From Ecdyonurus torrentis (taxonomy: Eukaryota; Arthropoda; Insecta; Ephemeroptera; Heptageniidae): a DNA stretch of 64,000 nucleotides. A model generated the notes under the pieces. That model searched no databases, had not been told where the DNA came from, and worked only from the letters and a program-made list of their open reading frames with translations. The DNA lies in assembly GCA_949318235.1 (NCBI GenBank), contig OX439129.1:28191730-28255729 (forward strand). The letters are read 5' to 3'. Below, piece by piece: positions 47,864 to 60,730 of the stretch (position 1 is the stretch's first letter; each line of letters begins with the position of its first letter). The position numbers and the translations under genes are program-made.

Positions 47864-48805
47864 ATCTTATGGCTTCTCAACGTCAGCACCATTTAGAGCT
47901 CGGTACAAGTCAAGACGCTCCTCCAGATAGCGCAATACATTCTGCAACATCTCGGGAGTGACAGAGTTGATCGCTTCTGTGATGCGCAGTTTGAGATCCC
48001 GCCTGATGTTTCACACTTGGTGTTTTAAAAACAACATATATCCTTCACGTATAGCTCCAAAGAAAGAAATTGGGAGGAGTAAGATCAGGAGATCTTGGTG
48101 CCCATACCAGTGTGGTCCATCGGCTTCCCACCTACCTTTTTTGGGTCTGTCTGGTTTAAGAATTGTCTGGCGACAGCCAGTGCCCAGTGAGGAGGGGCGC
48201 CATCCTGCTGGAAGATTAGGTCGTATTCCGCACTCTTGCTGGGCTTGTATAGTAACTGAGGCACGGCGTAATGCTCTAGCATGTCCAGATAACCTTCCCA
48301 CTTCACACTTTGTTCATTGAAAATGAACGGGCCAATGATGCGGTTGTAAAGCACAAAACACCACACGTTAATTTATGGACTGTCCCTCTCAAAAGTGCGG
48401 GAGCAATCAGGGCTCTATGTGCCCCAGAAGCGCATATTTTGCTTTGCAGAATGTATGGCGCGAGCTGGATGAGCGTCTTGACTTGTGCCGAGCTCTAAAT
48501 GGAGCTGACGTTGAGAAGCCATAGGATAAGTTATGTGTGAAGAAAAGAAAAAAAAAAAAACATGGAAAGAGATTAAAAAACAATTTCTTTTAGCTGGATA
48601 TGGTGCCCAGAAGTGTGATTTTTTCGGAGGTCTTTTACTTTTTGGCGTCTCGAAAAAGAGCCAAGCAACGCAACAAAATTTAATTATCTTTAGTTTTAAA
48701 AATGCGTAAATTCAGGCTTCAATTTGATGTGTGATAAAAGTTTTAAAAAAATAAAATTCCTTATTTTTATAGCATCTTGAAATCGTAGCGATTTTTGTGG
48801 TCACC
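47564..48805 (-). mobile_element. Tc1/mariner-superfamily element, degenerate, with long TIRs
   Basis: Starts CAGGGTGACCACAAAAATCG after TA and ends CGATTTTTGTGGTCACC before TA. Inverted similarity extends about 330 bp inward (CGTCAGCACCATTTAGAGC against its near-complement near 48500). A transposase fragment lies between the arms on the minus strand. Confidence 0.82.
48011..48366 (-). pseudogene. Tc1/mariner transposase fragment, frameshifted
   Basis: The minus strand reads WEGYLDMLEHYAVPQLLY, then FQQDGAPPHWALAV with the second catalytic Asp, and after frame changes RSPDLTPPNFFLWS followed by a stop. In relatives the Asn before FFLW is the third catalytic Asp. The N-terminal DNA-binding region is absent. 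Inactive on several counts. Confidence 0.82.
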
Positions 48806-49125
48806 TAAAATAAACTGTTAAAAAAAATACACTTGATTTTGAAAATTTTGAATAATATATATTGCTGAGTCTCTTCAGCGAAAATGTAATTATTCTTTTT
48901 ATATTAATTCTTTTTATTATACTGTATGGTGTATATGCGACGGTGTAACCTAATTTTAGACTGCATTTTTTTTTATAAAACAATATTACAATTCAAAATA
49001 TAAAAATTTTTGACGACGAATATTTTATAAACATATTCAAAAATGCATTATGAATTATTACATTATGCAATTTCTTTTCATTTGTTATAATAGCTTCTTT
49101 TTTCCATGAATTAAATATATTACAT

Positions 49126-49945
49126 CCCCACGGGAAAAAATCTGTTCATGTCAGTAAACATTTTAACTGACATGAACAGATTTAGACTAACATTAGCTTT
49201 AGGTTAACTGATACCAGATTACTCTTACTGACTTTAGCTTATGTAACCTATGATCAGTAAATTTTCAGTTTGATAACTATTTTTAAGTGTTAATGAACTT
49301 AACTGAACTAAGATAGTATCCACTGATCACTTATAATTAACAAAATATTGAATGAAATTAGCTTTGCTTATATAAACTTATTTAAGCTGTTTTTTATTGC
49401 TGACACTTTATATTAAATAATATCAAGTGTTATATTAGTTGAATGATATGATAGCTGAAATTTAATGTTTTGAACTTATCGTTAGCTGACAAGATTTTAA
49501 CAGTTACTTTCACTGAGTTTTAATGTTTTTACCTTTACTGTTGGTAAGCGATTTTCACTGTCAGTGAAACTGATGCTAACTGTGTGAAATATTTTTTTTA
49601 CACTTAACCGACAGTAGTTGAATTTAAGTGATATCACTTAACTGTGAGAAATTGAAAGTTACTATCCATAGCTTACATAGATCAAGTGATATTAACTGAT
49701 TTCTACTGTTGAATTAGCTGTTATCAAATTAATTATTTTAATGATATAGGAATTTGATTATTATAACTGATGGCAACTGTTATTTACTGTAAGTTACTGC
49801 AAATGCATAAAATATTATACGCTATCTGTTCGCAACTGATAAGAACGATTATTTACTGAAAGTTACTGCAATGCATAAAATATTTTATATTTAAATATTA
49901 TTAACTAATCGCAACTGATGATACATATAAAAAAAATGATACTGA
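49126..49945. repeat. CAGTT/AGCTG word-array territory, left part
   Basis: Begins CCCCACGGGAAAAAATCTG, a family A-like terminus, then repeats AACTGAT, TTAGCTG and CAGTT words about every 10-15 bp. No right end could be paired. An inverted pair sits at the start (TGTTCATGTCAGT, ACTGACATGAACA). Confidence 0.65.
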
Positions 49946-50536
49946 GCTAGTATATGCCTTCATCTATATTTACTCGTATTTATATTGTTGCAATAATTTT
50001 TTATATATAATATTAATATTATAATTACTTATATAATGTTAGGGGGGGAAGTATAGTATGCTAATGGATCTAACCGGTGGATTGCGCTAAACAAATCGCA
50101 GGTCGGGAAATAGGAAATGCTAATAAAGGATCTTTACATTTTTCTTTTTGTGGTCAAACGTTTTTGGCATTTTGTGAGATGAGGTCACAAAATTTTAAAT
50201 GATGAATAATAAATTTGATTAATTCATTTAAATAAATTGTAATATGAATACGTAAATTAAATAAATATATATGTGCAATTCTCTTGATCGATAGTAATTC
50301 TGACCGCAGTAGAATTGTGACTTCGTGACTATAACTGCAAACCTTTTTATTAGGTACAGAGTACAGTATATAATTATTACTTTTTGTATTATTGCAAGAA
50401 TTTTAATATTAATTATACACTTTATTACACTATAAGGTCACGCAGTCCGGAGAAATAAAGAAATATTACATTTGTGATCATTATTCATTTAAATACAATT
50501 TACTGCAAATTAATTAAAAGTTATTCATTACATTAT
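49946..50536. other. AT-rich DNA, nothing recognised
   Basis: No gene, TIR or tRNA-like feature seen. Confidence 0.5.
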
Positions 50537-51522
50537 CCCACGAGGAAATAATATCAGCTCATTCGCAGGCCATAGTTTAGATCAGCAAACATCAGCTAAG
50601 AACAATATTTGTTTCATCCGTTAACATATCTGCAGACTATGCAATATAACACATAGGACAGCTCAATTCAGTTGATATCAGCTAAAATCAGTTTGTCGAT
50701 CAGTTAACATTAGCTATACCATGCATTATAATATAAAACAGTTCAGTTCAGTTGATATCAGCTCCGATCAGTTTGTCGCAATCAGTTAACATTAGTTATA
50801 TACTATACACTATAACATAGGACAGCTCAGTTCAGGTATGATAAGCTAACCTCAGCTTTACCATTCATTGTCATAGGTCAGTTGAGGTCACTCTATTTGC
50901 AAAATTTGTGAAATATAAATATTTCATTTCTCGGATTATTTGTCAGCGCCTCGTTAGCTCAGTTGGTAAGGTAGGTAGGTTAAGATAGGTAGGTAGGTTT
51001 AGATTGGTAGATCCCAGGTTCAAATCCAGGCAGGGTATGTGTAGAGCATGGGAGTGTAAAGTTCTCATATATATATATATATTTTTTTTTTCTTTTTACA
51101 CAGCTAATATCAGTTGAATACAGTTCAGATCAGTTGTGACATAAGCTGCAACTAGCAAAACTGTCATTGCAACAGTTGCGTACAGTTTATTACAGGTATT
51201 TACAGCTAATATCAGTAAACAATAAATGGACAATAATATGGAGTCATATACTGTAGTTGATAACAGCTAGAATCAGTTTGGTACAGCTATGTTCACTTGG
51301 GTTATTATTATTATATAATATAGTATGCTACAGTGAGTGTCAGTTTATTAGCTGTTTTTAACTTACTGACATTAACTGTAAAAAGTGCCAAAAATTAGCT
51401 CAGATCAGTGAGATTCAGTTCACTTCAGCTCACATTAATTCATAACGACTAATATCAGTTTAAATAAGTAGGTTAATTTCAGTTAACAAACAGTTAAAAA
51501 TTAGCTGATTTTTTCCTGTGGG
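50537..51522. mobile_element. Word-array element, A-type, copy 2
   Basis: Left end CCCACGAGGAAATAATATCA, right end GATTTTTTCCTGTGGG. The right 220 bp match the right arm of the copy at 28732-31300. It contains the tRNA-like block and half a B element (to about 51303). Confidence 0.65.
50946..51036 (+). other. tRNA-like block in B-type sequence, copy 2
   Basis: GCGCCTCGTTAGCTCAGTTG contains an A-box-like TTAGCTCAGTTGGTA; after a GTAGGTAG-rich stretch comes a B-box GGTTCAAATCC. It has polymerase III promoter character but is too long and repetitive for a tRNA gene. Confidence 0.7.
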
Positions 51523-52046
51523 CCCACGAGGAAATATCAGCTTCGAACAGTTAATTTTTTAGCTGTTTTGAACTGTAGTCCACTGATTTTAGAAAAAAGC
51601 CTTAAACTGACATTAGTTGATCAGAGCTTCCTTAACTGCTGCAAGTTCACATATGCCTGAATCAGTTATTAAAGCTGTTGACAACTGCAGCTGAACCAAA
51701 GCTGACCTTAACTGTATAGAACTTTTTTCCAACTGGATCAGTTAGCGCGTAGCTGATGTTAGCTATGTTGCTAAGTTAACTGATATCAACTGTTCATTAG
51801 CTGATCTCAGCATTAACTGTTAAATAACTTATGTTACTTGTTTCCAAGTGATATTAACTTTATACTGATACTAGCTGTTCAGCAACTGATGTTTAACTGA
51901 TCGTAACTCTTTAAAATAAAAAAGGTTACAGGAACTGATATTAATTGTATGAAACTGATCTTAGAGCTGTAGGTGATTGAAACTGATCTTAGCTGACAAT
52001 ACGCCTTTACTGATACTAGCTGGCCAGAAACTAATGTTAACTGATC

Positions 52047-52092
<46 letters not shown>

Positions 52093-52326
52093 GAGGTCGG
52101 ACAGTTCAGGTCAGTTTAGAGATTAGTTGACATCAGCTATCAGCTACCATATATGCATTATAACATAGGACAGCTCAGGTCAGCTATATGATAAGCTAAC
52201 GTCAGCTACACCTGCATTTTCAATCTTGAGATAGAGGTCAGCTCATAGGGTCAGTTGAGGTCACCTACGGTCATCTGACTCAACTTACAAAGCTTGTGAA
52301 ACATAAATATTGCCCGATTATTTCTC

Positions 52327-52408
52327 AGTACTCAGATAGCTCAGTTAGTATATATAAGGTAGGCAAGTTTAGATTGGTAGGTCCCATGTTCAAATCCAGG
52401 CAGGGCAC
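52327..52408 (+). other. tRNA-like block, copy 3
   Basis: GTACTCAGATAGCTCAGTTA (A-box) and ATGTTCAAATCCAGGCAGGG (B-box), about 60 bases apart, as in the other two blocks. Confidence 0.65.
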
Positions 52409-52432
52409 ACAGTATAGAAGATAGATGTAAAA

Positions 52433-53115
<683 letters not shown>

Positions 53116-53965
53116 CGCCACACACAGCTTACATTAGTTGGATATAGTTCTTTCAGCTAGTAATAGTAATTAAAGTTAGGATCAGTTGTGATAACCTATA
53201 TTATGCAATGTGCATATTTTACATAGGACAGCTATAGGGTCAGTTGAAATCACCTACGGTCAGCTATCGAAACAGCTTTTTCTTATAAAGTTCAAACAAG
53301 TTCCAAACAGTTGTGATCACCTTTGAAAACTTAGCTGATCTGAGCTGAAAAGTGGCCAAACACTGGCTCAAAACAGTTGAGAACAGGTCACCTAACAAAG
53401 ATCTTAGTATCGAGTTCATATCAGTTATTTTTGATCAGTTAGGATCAGCTTAAAACTTAACTGATATTTCCTCGTGGGTAGAATTAATATATTATCACAA
53501 TTATTGTGTTAGTTAATTATAAAGTCCGGGGAAGAAAAAAAAATTAAAACAGAGACTGCGAAGTGACTTTAATATTATATAAAAATTATTGCATAATTTA
53601 GCATACTGATCGATTCAAAAAACGAGGGAAAAAAATAAGAGAAATAAATAAACAAAATTTGGTTAAAAAAGACAGCAATACTATAATATTAAATAACAAA
53701 ACACAAAACAGTAAAAATATATATATATTTAGTGTTTTCAGCAAATATAAACATTTATTTTATTTATAATCAATTAGATTAATATATACTGTCAGTGGCG
53801 GTCCTACAGGGGGGATTGAGGGGCGGATATCCCCGGGCCCACTAGGCTTGGGGGGGCCCGGAACGAGGCCTACATATGAACCAATTTAATGATTTTCTTT
53901 AGTAAAATTATCCCTAACAAATTATCGAAACAAATTTATAATATATATATATATATATATATATA

Positions 53966-55585
53966 CAGGGGTAGAAGTTGAAAATTTCTCTTGCCGGGAC
54001 CATAGTATAATTAAAGGAGGATGATATGCGGGGCGAAGCCCCGCCAACGGGGGGTCAAGGGGGGTGTAGCCCCCTTGCGGGGGTCAAGGGGGCAGAGCCC
54101 CCTTACCGCCGGAGGCACGATTTTTTTTAAATATCTATGCAATTTTAACGATTTCTGTTAAAAATAATTAAACAATATTATAAGATCATAGTTTCACTTT
54201 TTACCTAATATAATTGCTATATAGCAAAAAATGTTTTAAGGTGACTAAGTAAATGTGTGCAATGTTAAAACAAAACTTCATAAAACTTAGTTCGTTTTTT
54301 TTTATGTATGGGGATAAATAAAAGAGGGTTCCGATTGTACTGTTTTCGGTTTTCCACAACTAAAAAAAAATCTATTCTTTACGTCATGATTCTTTTTTTT
54401 CAAGATTAAAAATCAAATATTTTATTTTAGTTTTAGTTTTTACATTTTGCATAATATTAGTGCATTAAAATAAAAAATATGTGACAAACTTACTGAAATT
54501 ATGTTCTCTTCAAAAATGATGAAAATTTTTAAACGGCAAAGCAGTGGAAATAAATGAAAAAAAAAAAACAATGATTTTTTTTTTGCTTTACTATTTATTT
54601 CCACCACTTTACTGTTTTAAAGTTGTTAATAATTATTTGAACATAACTTCAGAAAAATCATACTTTTTTATTATTTTTTTTTTCATGTATTTATTTTTGC
54701 CATTAAAAAAATAGCAATGAAGTTCCTGATATTATGTTGGCTTACAAAATTAGAATTTTGTTCATTGATTTATTTATGTCCAATATCCACTACTTCAATG
54801 TTTCAAAGTTGTTCATGATATTTTATGTGAACATAGTTTCAGGAAATTAATTATAATTATATTAATTATTATATTTTGTGGAAATTTATGAATAAATAAT
54901 ATCGAAAAATTGTGATGAGTTTTCTGAAATGATTTCTAATGAAAAAAAGCATGAACAACTTTAATGTCTTGTTTATATTGAACTTTTTGTAATTCAAATT
55001 GCTAATTACAAAAAGTTCAATATGAACAAGGCATACCATGAGTGAAGTGGCAAAAATTAATGGAGGGGCTGGGGGCAGTATTTTGTTCCAAAATCTTCAC
55101 AAGAGTTTTTGTACTTTTATGATAAACTTAAAACATTATCAGACAATTTTTTATTACATTTGATAATTTATTTTTATTTTTTTAATAAATTTAATTTCTC
55201 CTTTTTTTTTCTTTTTTGATTTAGTTCAAAATATTTAGCTATTGAATTGCATGCAATGAGACTGTAATATAAGTTAATTTATGTAAATACTGAAAAATAA
55301 AATTGGGGAAACATGATGCTTTCAGAACCATGATTAAATCATTAATAATACACTTTTGTACTAATTAAGGTAAATTTATAGAAGTAAACTAGTCATTTAC
55401 TTGAATGAAATAGATTTGATTTTTATTATTACTTATTTAGCCCCCTTTTTTTCTTTCCTTTTTCTTGCTTTTTTTTTTTTTTTTTTTTTTAGTTTAGAAC
55501 TTTTCCCGAAACCTGCCGGGACCAAGTCCCGGCAGAATTTCTTATGCCGGGACTTGGTCCCGGCAGTCCCGCCTAACTTCTACCC

Positions 55586-55588
<3 letters not shown>
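53966..55588. mobile_element. hAT element nested in the previous one
   Basis: TIRs CAGGGGTAGAAGTT and AACTTCTACCCCTG in a TA repeat (TATATATA each side). The right subterminal pairs GCCGGGACTTGGTCCCGGC. A hairpin (AATTACAAAAAGTTCAATAT and partner) lies at 54978-55030. Confidence 0.88.
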
Positions 55589-55652
<64 letters not shown>

Positions 55653-56225
55653 ATAAACTAAAGCATATAAATTTACAGATAAAATACAATATCTCTTAAT
55701 TTACTATAGTAATAATTACAATTAACTTAATTCAGTATTTTTTTTAAGTTTTAAATAAGAGCTGCCCTGGTTTAAAAAGGTAAAATAAACTACTTACGAG
55801 AATTATAATGAAGACTAAAATATTTTCAGGGTGTTATTTTATTGCATTTTTATTCTAAAAGAGTGCAATGTCCTAAGTCGATACGAATGGACATTTCTAA
55901 TTTTTGAGTTCGTTGAGAATTTATAATTAATTTTTAATAGTCTTAAAATGACGTTACAGTCGTTAACTTTTTCCTATGCCCGCATGAATTGCGTATCGAC
56001 ATTTTTCGATTTTTTTTAATAGAAATACTTAACGAACTTAAAATTTAGAATTTTCAAATAAATCGATTCAGAACCATGTCTTCTTTTAGAATATGGAATA
56101 AAATTTTACCCTGAAAACATTTTTAGTCGTCCTCCTCTCCTTGGCCTGGCGTGGGTGAAAAATTTTCAATGATAAATAACCACTAGCTCAATCTTCCTAA
56201 ATTTTCTCTCTTTCTATTCATCAAA

Positions 56226-56287
56226 TTGACCCTGTCCTCTACTCCTAAAATGATGATGACGATCAACTTTGGTTATTCAAATGGAAT

Positions 56288-56320
<33 letters not shown>

Positions 56321-56348
56321 GCAAGAGAACAGGGTTTATGAACAACAC
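56226..56348. mobile_element. MITE, family TAATGCTGTTCG, degraded copy 3
   Basis: Keeps TTATTCAAATGGAAT and GCAAGAGAACAGGGTTTATG, with poly-T expanded in the centre (56296-56320). Confidence 0.65.
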
Positions 56349-56777
56349 TTTTGTTTTGGAAATTCGAAAATAATTCTAATAAAAAAATAGCTTTTTGAGA
56401 ATATGAAGGAAACATTTTTTCCATTAGCTTAATCTGGCCTAAATCTGCAAAGTAATAAAAAATAAGTGATTTTTCATCATGAATTTTTGTATACTTTTTT
56501 TTTTTTTTTTTTTTTAATATTTCACTCTAAAATAAAATTTAGCATTTCCCCCCTCTATTTAAAAAAAAATAATAATAATAAAATAAAAACAACATTATTA
56601 ATTTTTTTTTCTTATCTGCACTGACAATTATACTGAATTGCCTGTAAATAGTCACGTGGTAAAAAAAATCGCGCCTGCGGCGAGCTATTGGCGCTTCGCG
56701 CATCTATTGAGCGGGCCCAGTCAGATTTCTGTCCCCGGGCCCAAAATACGTAGGACCGCCACTGTATACTGTATATA

Positions 56778-57189
56778 CAGGGGCGGACTGGGGGGGCCCC
56801 ACGGCCCTTCGAGATATCTAAAGAGATGGCCCACACCGACGGGGGGGTCTGGGGGGCAAAGTCCCCCAGTATCGTGCCACAGGTGAAATTTTTACTAAAA
56901 GGGGGTGTGGCATCCTAATTTTACAAACATTTTACGTAAGAAAAAAAAAGGGGGGCAGGAAAATAGAAAATATATATTCATGTATTAAAATATTATATTT
57001 CTTTGTATGAATTTTTTTTTGACAAAGTTCATCAAAAGCATGATACTGTAGGATCAGTAATCGCCATAAGATCTTATTATATATATAGTTATATCAATTT
57101 CTAAACTATCCATAAAATTCAATAATTTCCTTTCTTCCCTTCTTCCCTTCTTCCCTTCTTCTTCTTTTTTTTTTTTTTTTTTTTTTTTT

Positions 57190-57221
<32 letters not shown>

Positions 57222-58596
57222 TGCTTGCTTTGCTTGCTTTGCTTGCTTTGCTTGCTTTGCTTGCTTTGCTTGCTTTGCTTGCTTTGCTTGCTTTGCTTGC
57301 TTTGCTTGCTTTGCTTGCTTTGCTTGCTTTGCTTGCTTTGCTTGCTTTGCTTGCTTTGCTTGCTTTGCTTGCTTTGCTTGCTTTGCTTGCTTTGCTTGCT
57401 TTGCTTGCTTTGCTTGCTTTGCTTGCTTTGCTTGCTTTGCTTGCTTTGCTTGCTTTGCTTGCTTTGCTTGCTTTGCTTGCTTTGCTTGCTTTGCTTGCTT
57501 TGCTTGCTTTGCTTGCTTTGCTTGCTTTGCTTGCTTTGCTTGCTTTGCTTGCTTTGCTTGCTTTGCTTGCTTTGCTTGCTTTGCTTGCTTTGCTTGCTTT
57601 GCTTGCTTTGCTTGCTTTGCTTGCTTTGCTTGCTTTGCTTGCTTTGCTTGCTTTGCTTGCTTTGCTTGCTTTGCTTGCTTTGCTTGCTTTGCTTGCTTTG
57701 CTTGCTTTGCTTGCTTTGCTTGCTTTGCTTGCTTTGCTTGCTTTGCTTGCTTTGCTTGCTTTGCTTGCTTTGCTTGCTTTGCTTGCTTTGCTTGCTTTGC
57801 TTGCTTTGCTTGCTTTGCTTGCTTTGCTTGCTTTGCTTGCTTTGCTTGCTTTGCTTGCTTTGCTTGCTTTGCTTGCTTTGCTTGCTTTGCTTGCTTTGCT
57901 TGCTTTGCTTGCTTTGCTTGCTTTGCTTGCTTTGCTTGCTTTGCTTGCTTTGCTTGCTTTGCTTGCTTTGCTTGCTTTGCTTGCTTTGCTTGCTTTGCTT
58001 GCTTTGCTTGCTTTGCTTGCTTTGCTTGCTTTGCTTGCTTTGCTTGCTTTGCTTGCTTTGCTTGCTTTGCTTGCTTTGCTTGCTTTGCTTGCTTTGCTTG
58101 CTTTGCTTGCTTTGCTTGCTTTGCTTGCTTTGCTTGCTTTGCTTGCTTTGCTTGCTTTGCTTGCTTTGCTTGCTTTGCTTGCTTTGCTTGCTTTGCTTGC
58201 TTTGCTTGCTTTGCTTGCTTTGCTTGCTTTGCTTGCTTTGCTTGCTTTGCTTGCTTTGCTTGCTTTGCTTGCTTTGCTTGCTTTGCTTGCTTTGCTTGCT
58301 TTGCTTGCTTTGCTTGCTTTGCTTGCTTTGCTTGCTTTGCTTGCTTTGCTTGCTTTGCTTGCTTTGCTTGCTTTGCTTGCTTTGCTTGCTTTGCTTGCTT
58401 TGCTTGCTTTGCTTGCTTTGCTTGCTTTGCTTGCTTTGCTTGCTTTGCTTGCTTTGCTTGCTTTGCTTGCTTTGCTTGCTTTGCTTGCTTTGCTTAATGC
58501 CCGTAATGCTTTGCTTTGCGACGACGGCCCACGATGGCCCTCTTTAGCCGCGGCCCTTCTAGATAATCTCGAAATCTCGGCGCTCAATCCACCCCT
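56778..58596. mobile_element. hAT-like element carrying a 9-bp satellite
   Basis: Ends CAGGGGCGGACTGGG and CTCAATCCACCCCTG; flanks TGTATATA and AATATATA (imperfect 8-bp match). Subterminal GGCCC blocks (CGGCCCTTCGAGATATCT, GGCCCTTCTAGATAATCT) pair in inverted order. Confidence 0.75.
57220..58494. repeat. (TTTGCTTGC)n satellite, about 141 uninterrupted units
   Basis: A 9-bp unit repeated with no visible variant over 1275 bp, preceded by (CTTT)n at 57191-57220. The long frames across it (Ala-Ser-Lys, Leu-Ala-Leu, Cys-Leu-Leu) follow from a 9-bp unit and are not genes. Confidence 0.98.
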
Positions 58597-58769
58597 GAAT
58601 ATATATATATATAATTATTAAAAAAAAAATTTGGTTATGGCTGCATATCTTTTTATGCATGTTTTATGGTTAACAACTATCAAATTTTTCAGTCCAACCA
58701 ATCAGATTATGAAGTAATTTGCAAGAATTTTTCAATATTTTAAATTTTTAATTTTTTGAACAAAAGTAC

Positions 58770-59175
58770 GAAAAAAAATATTTGTGTACTTTTTTTCCTT
58801 TTTTTTTTTTTTTTTTTTTTTCTTTCTTTTTTATTTTAACAACTGCAAAGTGAATTTATTGCTTGATTTACTTTAAAGTACTATCATTCTTCATTTTTAA
58901 ATGTTATAATTGATCAAAAATTTTGCATATATATAATTTAGATTGTGTCTGTAGTATGCGTATACCCTACATGTAATGCAACCTATGAGAAGGGTATACT
59001 GTAGACACAATTAATGTATAAATTATACATATATGCAACATTTTTGATCAATTAACGTTGCAAAATTAAGAATGACAGTACTTAAAAGTAAATCATATGC
59101 AATAAATTTAATTTGCAGTTTTTGTTATAAATAAAAAAGAAAAGGAAAAAAAGTACACAAATATTTAAAAGTATA
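58770..59175. repeat. Hairpin element of about 400 bp
   Basis: Arms meet near 58975: ATTGTGTCTGTAGTATGCG against GTATACTGTAGACACAAT, and AATTGATCAAAAATTTTGCA against TGCAACATTTTTGATCAATT. Confidence 0.75.
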
Positions 59176-60722
59176 AAAGCCTAAAACTGTAAAACTGCTC
59201 TTACAGTAATATTCATTCGCATTATATTATACTCAAATCCACAAATATCATACAATATTATATTGTAATATTATGTGGGGTGTATGTCTGTGTGTGTCAA
59301 ATTTTTAATGTATAGGTTTTATTTGATAATAAATTAAACCTACTGAGCTTATTTATTATTCATATATATTTATTATTTAATAAGCCTAAATACAACATTT
59401 ACATAAAAAAAAATTAAAATAATATAATAACATCTTTTTTCTCTCTTTTGAAAATTGAATAATGAACAGAGTATTAATTATTACGATATATGCCCCTATG
59501 CACGATCGACTGAAATTTACTCCACAATATTTCAAAATAATAATGTAATGAAATGTAGCTCATCGATAGATTATATACTGCTAAATAATAATATACAATA
59601 CTTTTTATCCTTACTTATTAGTAAACTTGCATACTATTTAGTATATTAGGTTACATAATATGATTCTTTTTTAAAGATGCTGTAGAATATAAAACATTTA
59701 TTACAAAAAGAAAAATATTCAAAATGCAATATAGTGTAATAAAATAATTCTTCCCAGTAAAAGAATTCTTAAAATTCTAAATTATTTAAATAACTATTAA
59801 GGAAATGAAATCATTCTCATAAATCAAATATTTCAATACAAAACATGTAGTAATACTATAAAAACAAAGAGATAATACAGAGTATACTGTATAATAGTGA
59901 AGTAGGATACTTAAGGAGAAAAACACATTATATAGGGGGGGGGGGGGGGAATTACATAATACAATAACATATACTACAAATATCATCTACTTTGCGTTTC
60001 AGCTTTTGTATTAAAAATTTTTAAATAACTTTTTCCGTTTATTCAAAGCTGTAACAGAAACTAAAGATTTTTGTAATTATAATTTTATCATTTTTGTATA
60101 AGAGCTAGGATATAATATTAACATGCTTTTATTTTTTCTATTAATTTTGAATATTGAATTCTATTATTATCTAATGTTTGGGACGGATAAAATTAAAAAC
60201 AATATATAACAAAAAAGTAACTACTCACAGCCACTTTTTACATAACACTATTTTCATATTAATATATTTTAATTCAGAATATTATTATTATAAAATTTCT
60301 AAATGTGCAAAACTATAGACTAAATTAATTTAAAAAATTAGGTTTTTCGTTTGTTAATATTTAAGAAAAACTATAAACAAGTAAAGTTTAATAACACAAT
60401 TAAATTAAGGTTAATTATTTTGCGAACTATACAAATAAATATTTATTTTATACAATATTTGTGTCTATACTTTGATATTATCATATTTTCAAACACTCAT
60501 TGTTCGATTTCTATACATGAATATTTTGTACGACTTTTGTTGCATTTTTGATGTCCATTATTCCATATCAAATATATATGAGGAAGACTGAAAAATTTAG
60601 GGGGTTATTTTAACATATTCTTAAAGAGGACATTGTCGTCTGAAACGATAGATATGCAAATTTATATTTTTTTGTGTTCTATAAGTATATTTTTAATTAA
60701 TATTTGATGGTCAAAATATGAT
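59176..60722. other. AT-rich DNA, no gene recognised
   Basis: A 19-base G-run near 59935 and short frames without coding character. Confidence 0.5.
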
Positions 60723-60730
60723 GCGGCATG

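Larger units (their letters stand above)
53793..56764. mobile_element. hAT element, non-autonomous, host to another hAT
   Basis: TIRs CAGTGGCGGTCCTAC and GTAGGACCGCCACTG with a perfect 8-bp duplication TATACTGT (53785-53792 and 56765-56772). GC-rich hairpin modules near both ends. No transposase. Confidence 0.92.

Noticed and set aside
50946..51036. Functional tRNA gene
   Set aside because: A- and B-box words are present but the spacing is too long and no acceptor or anticodon stem forms.
57106..58621. Three long ORFs (up to 493 codons) on both strands
   Set aside because: They read straight through the 9-bp satellite and exist in several frames, so they follow from the repeat length, not from coding.
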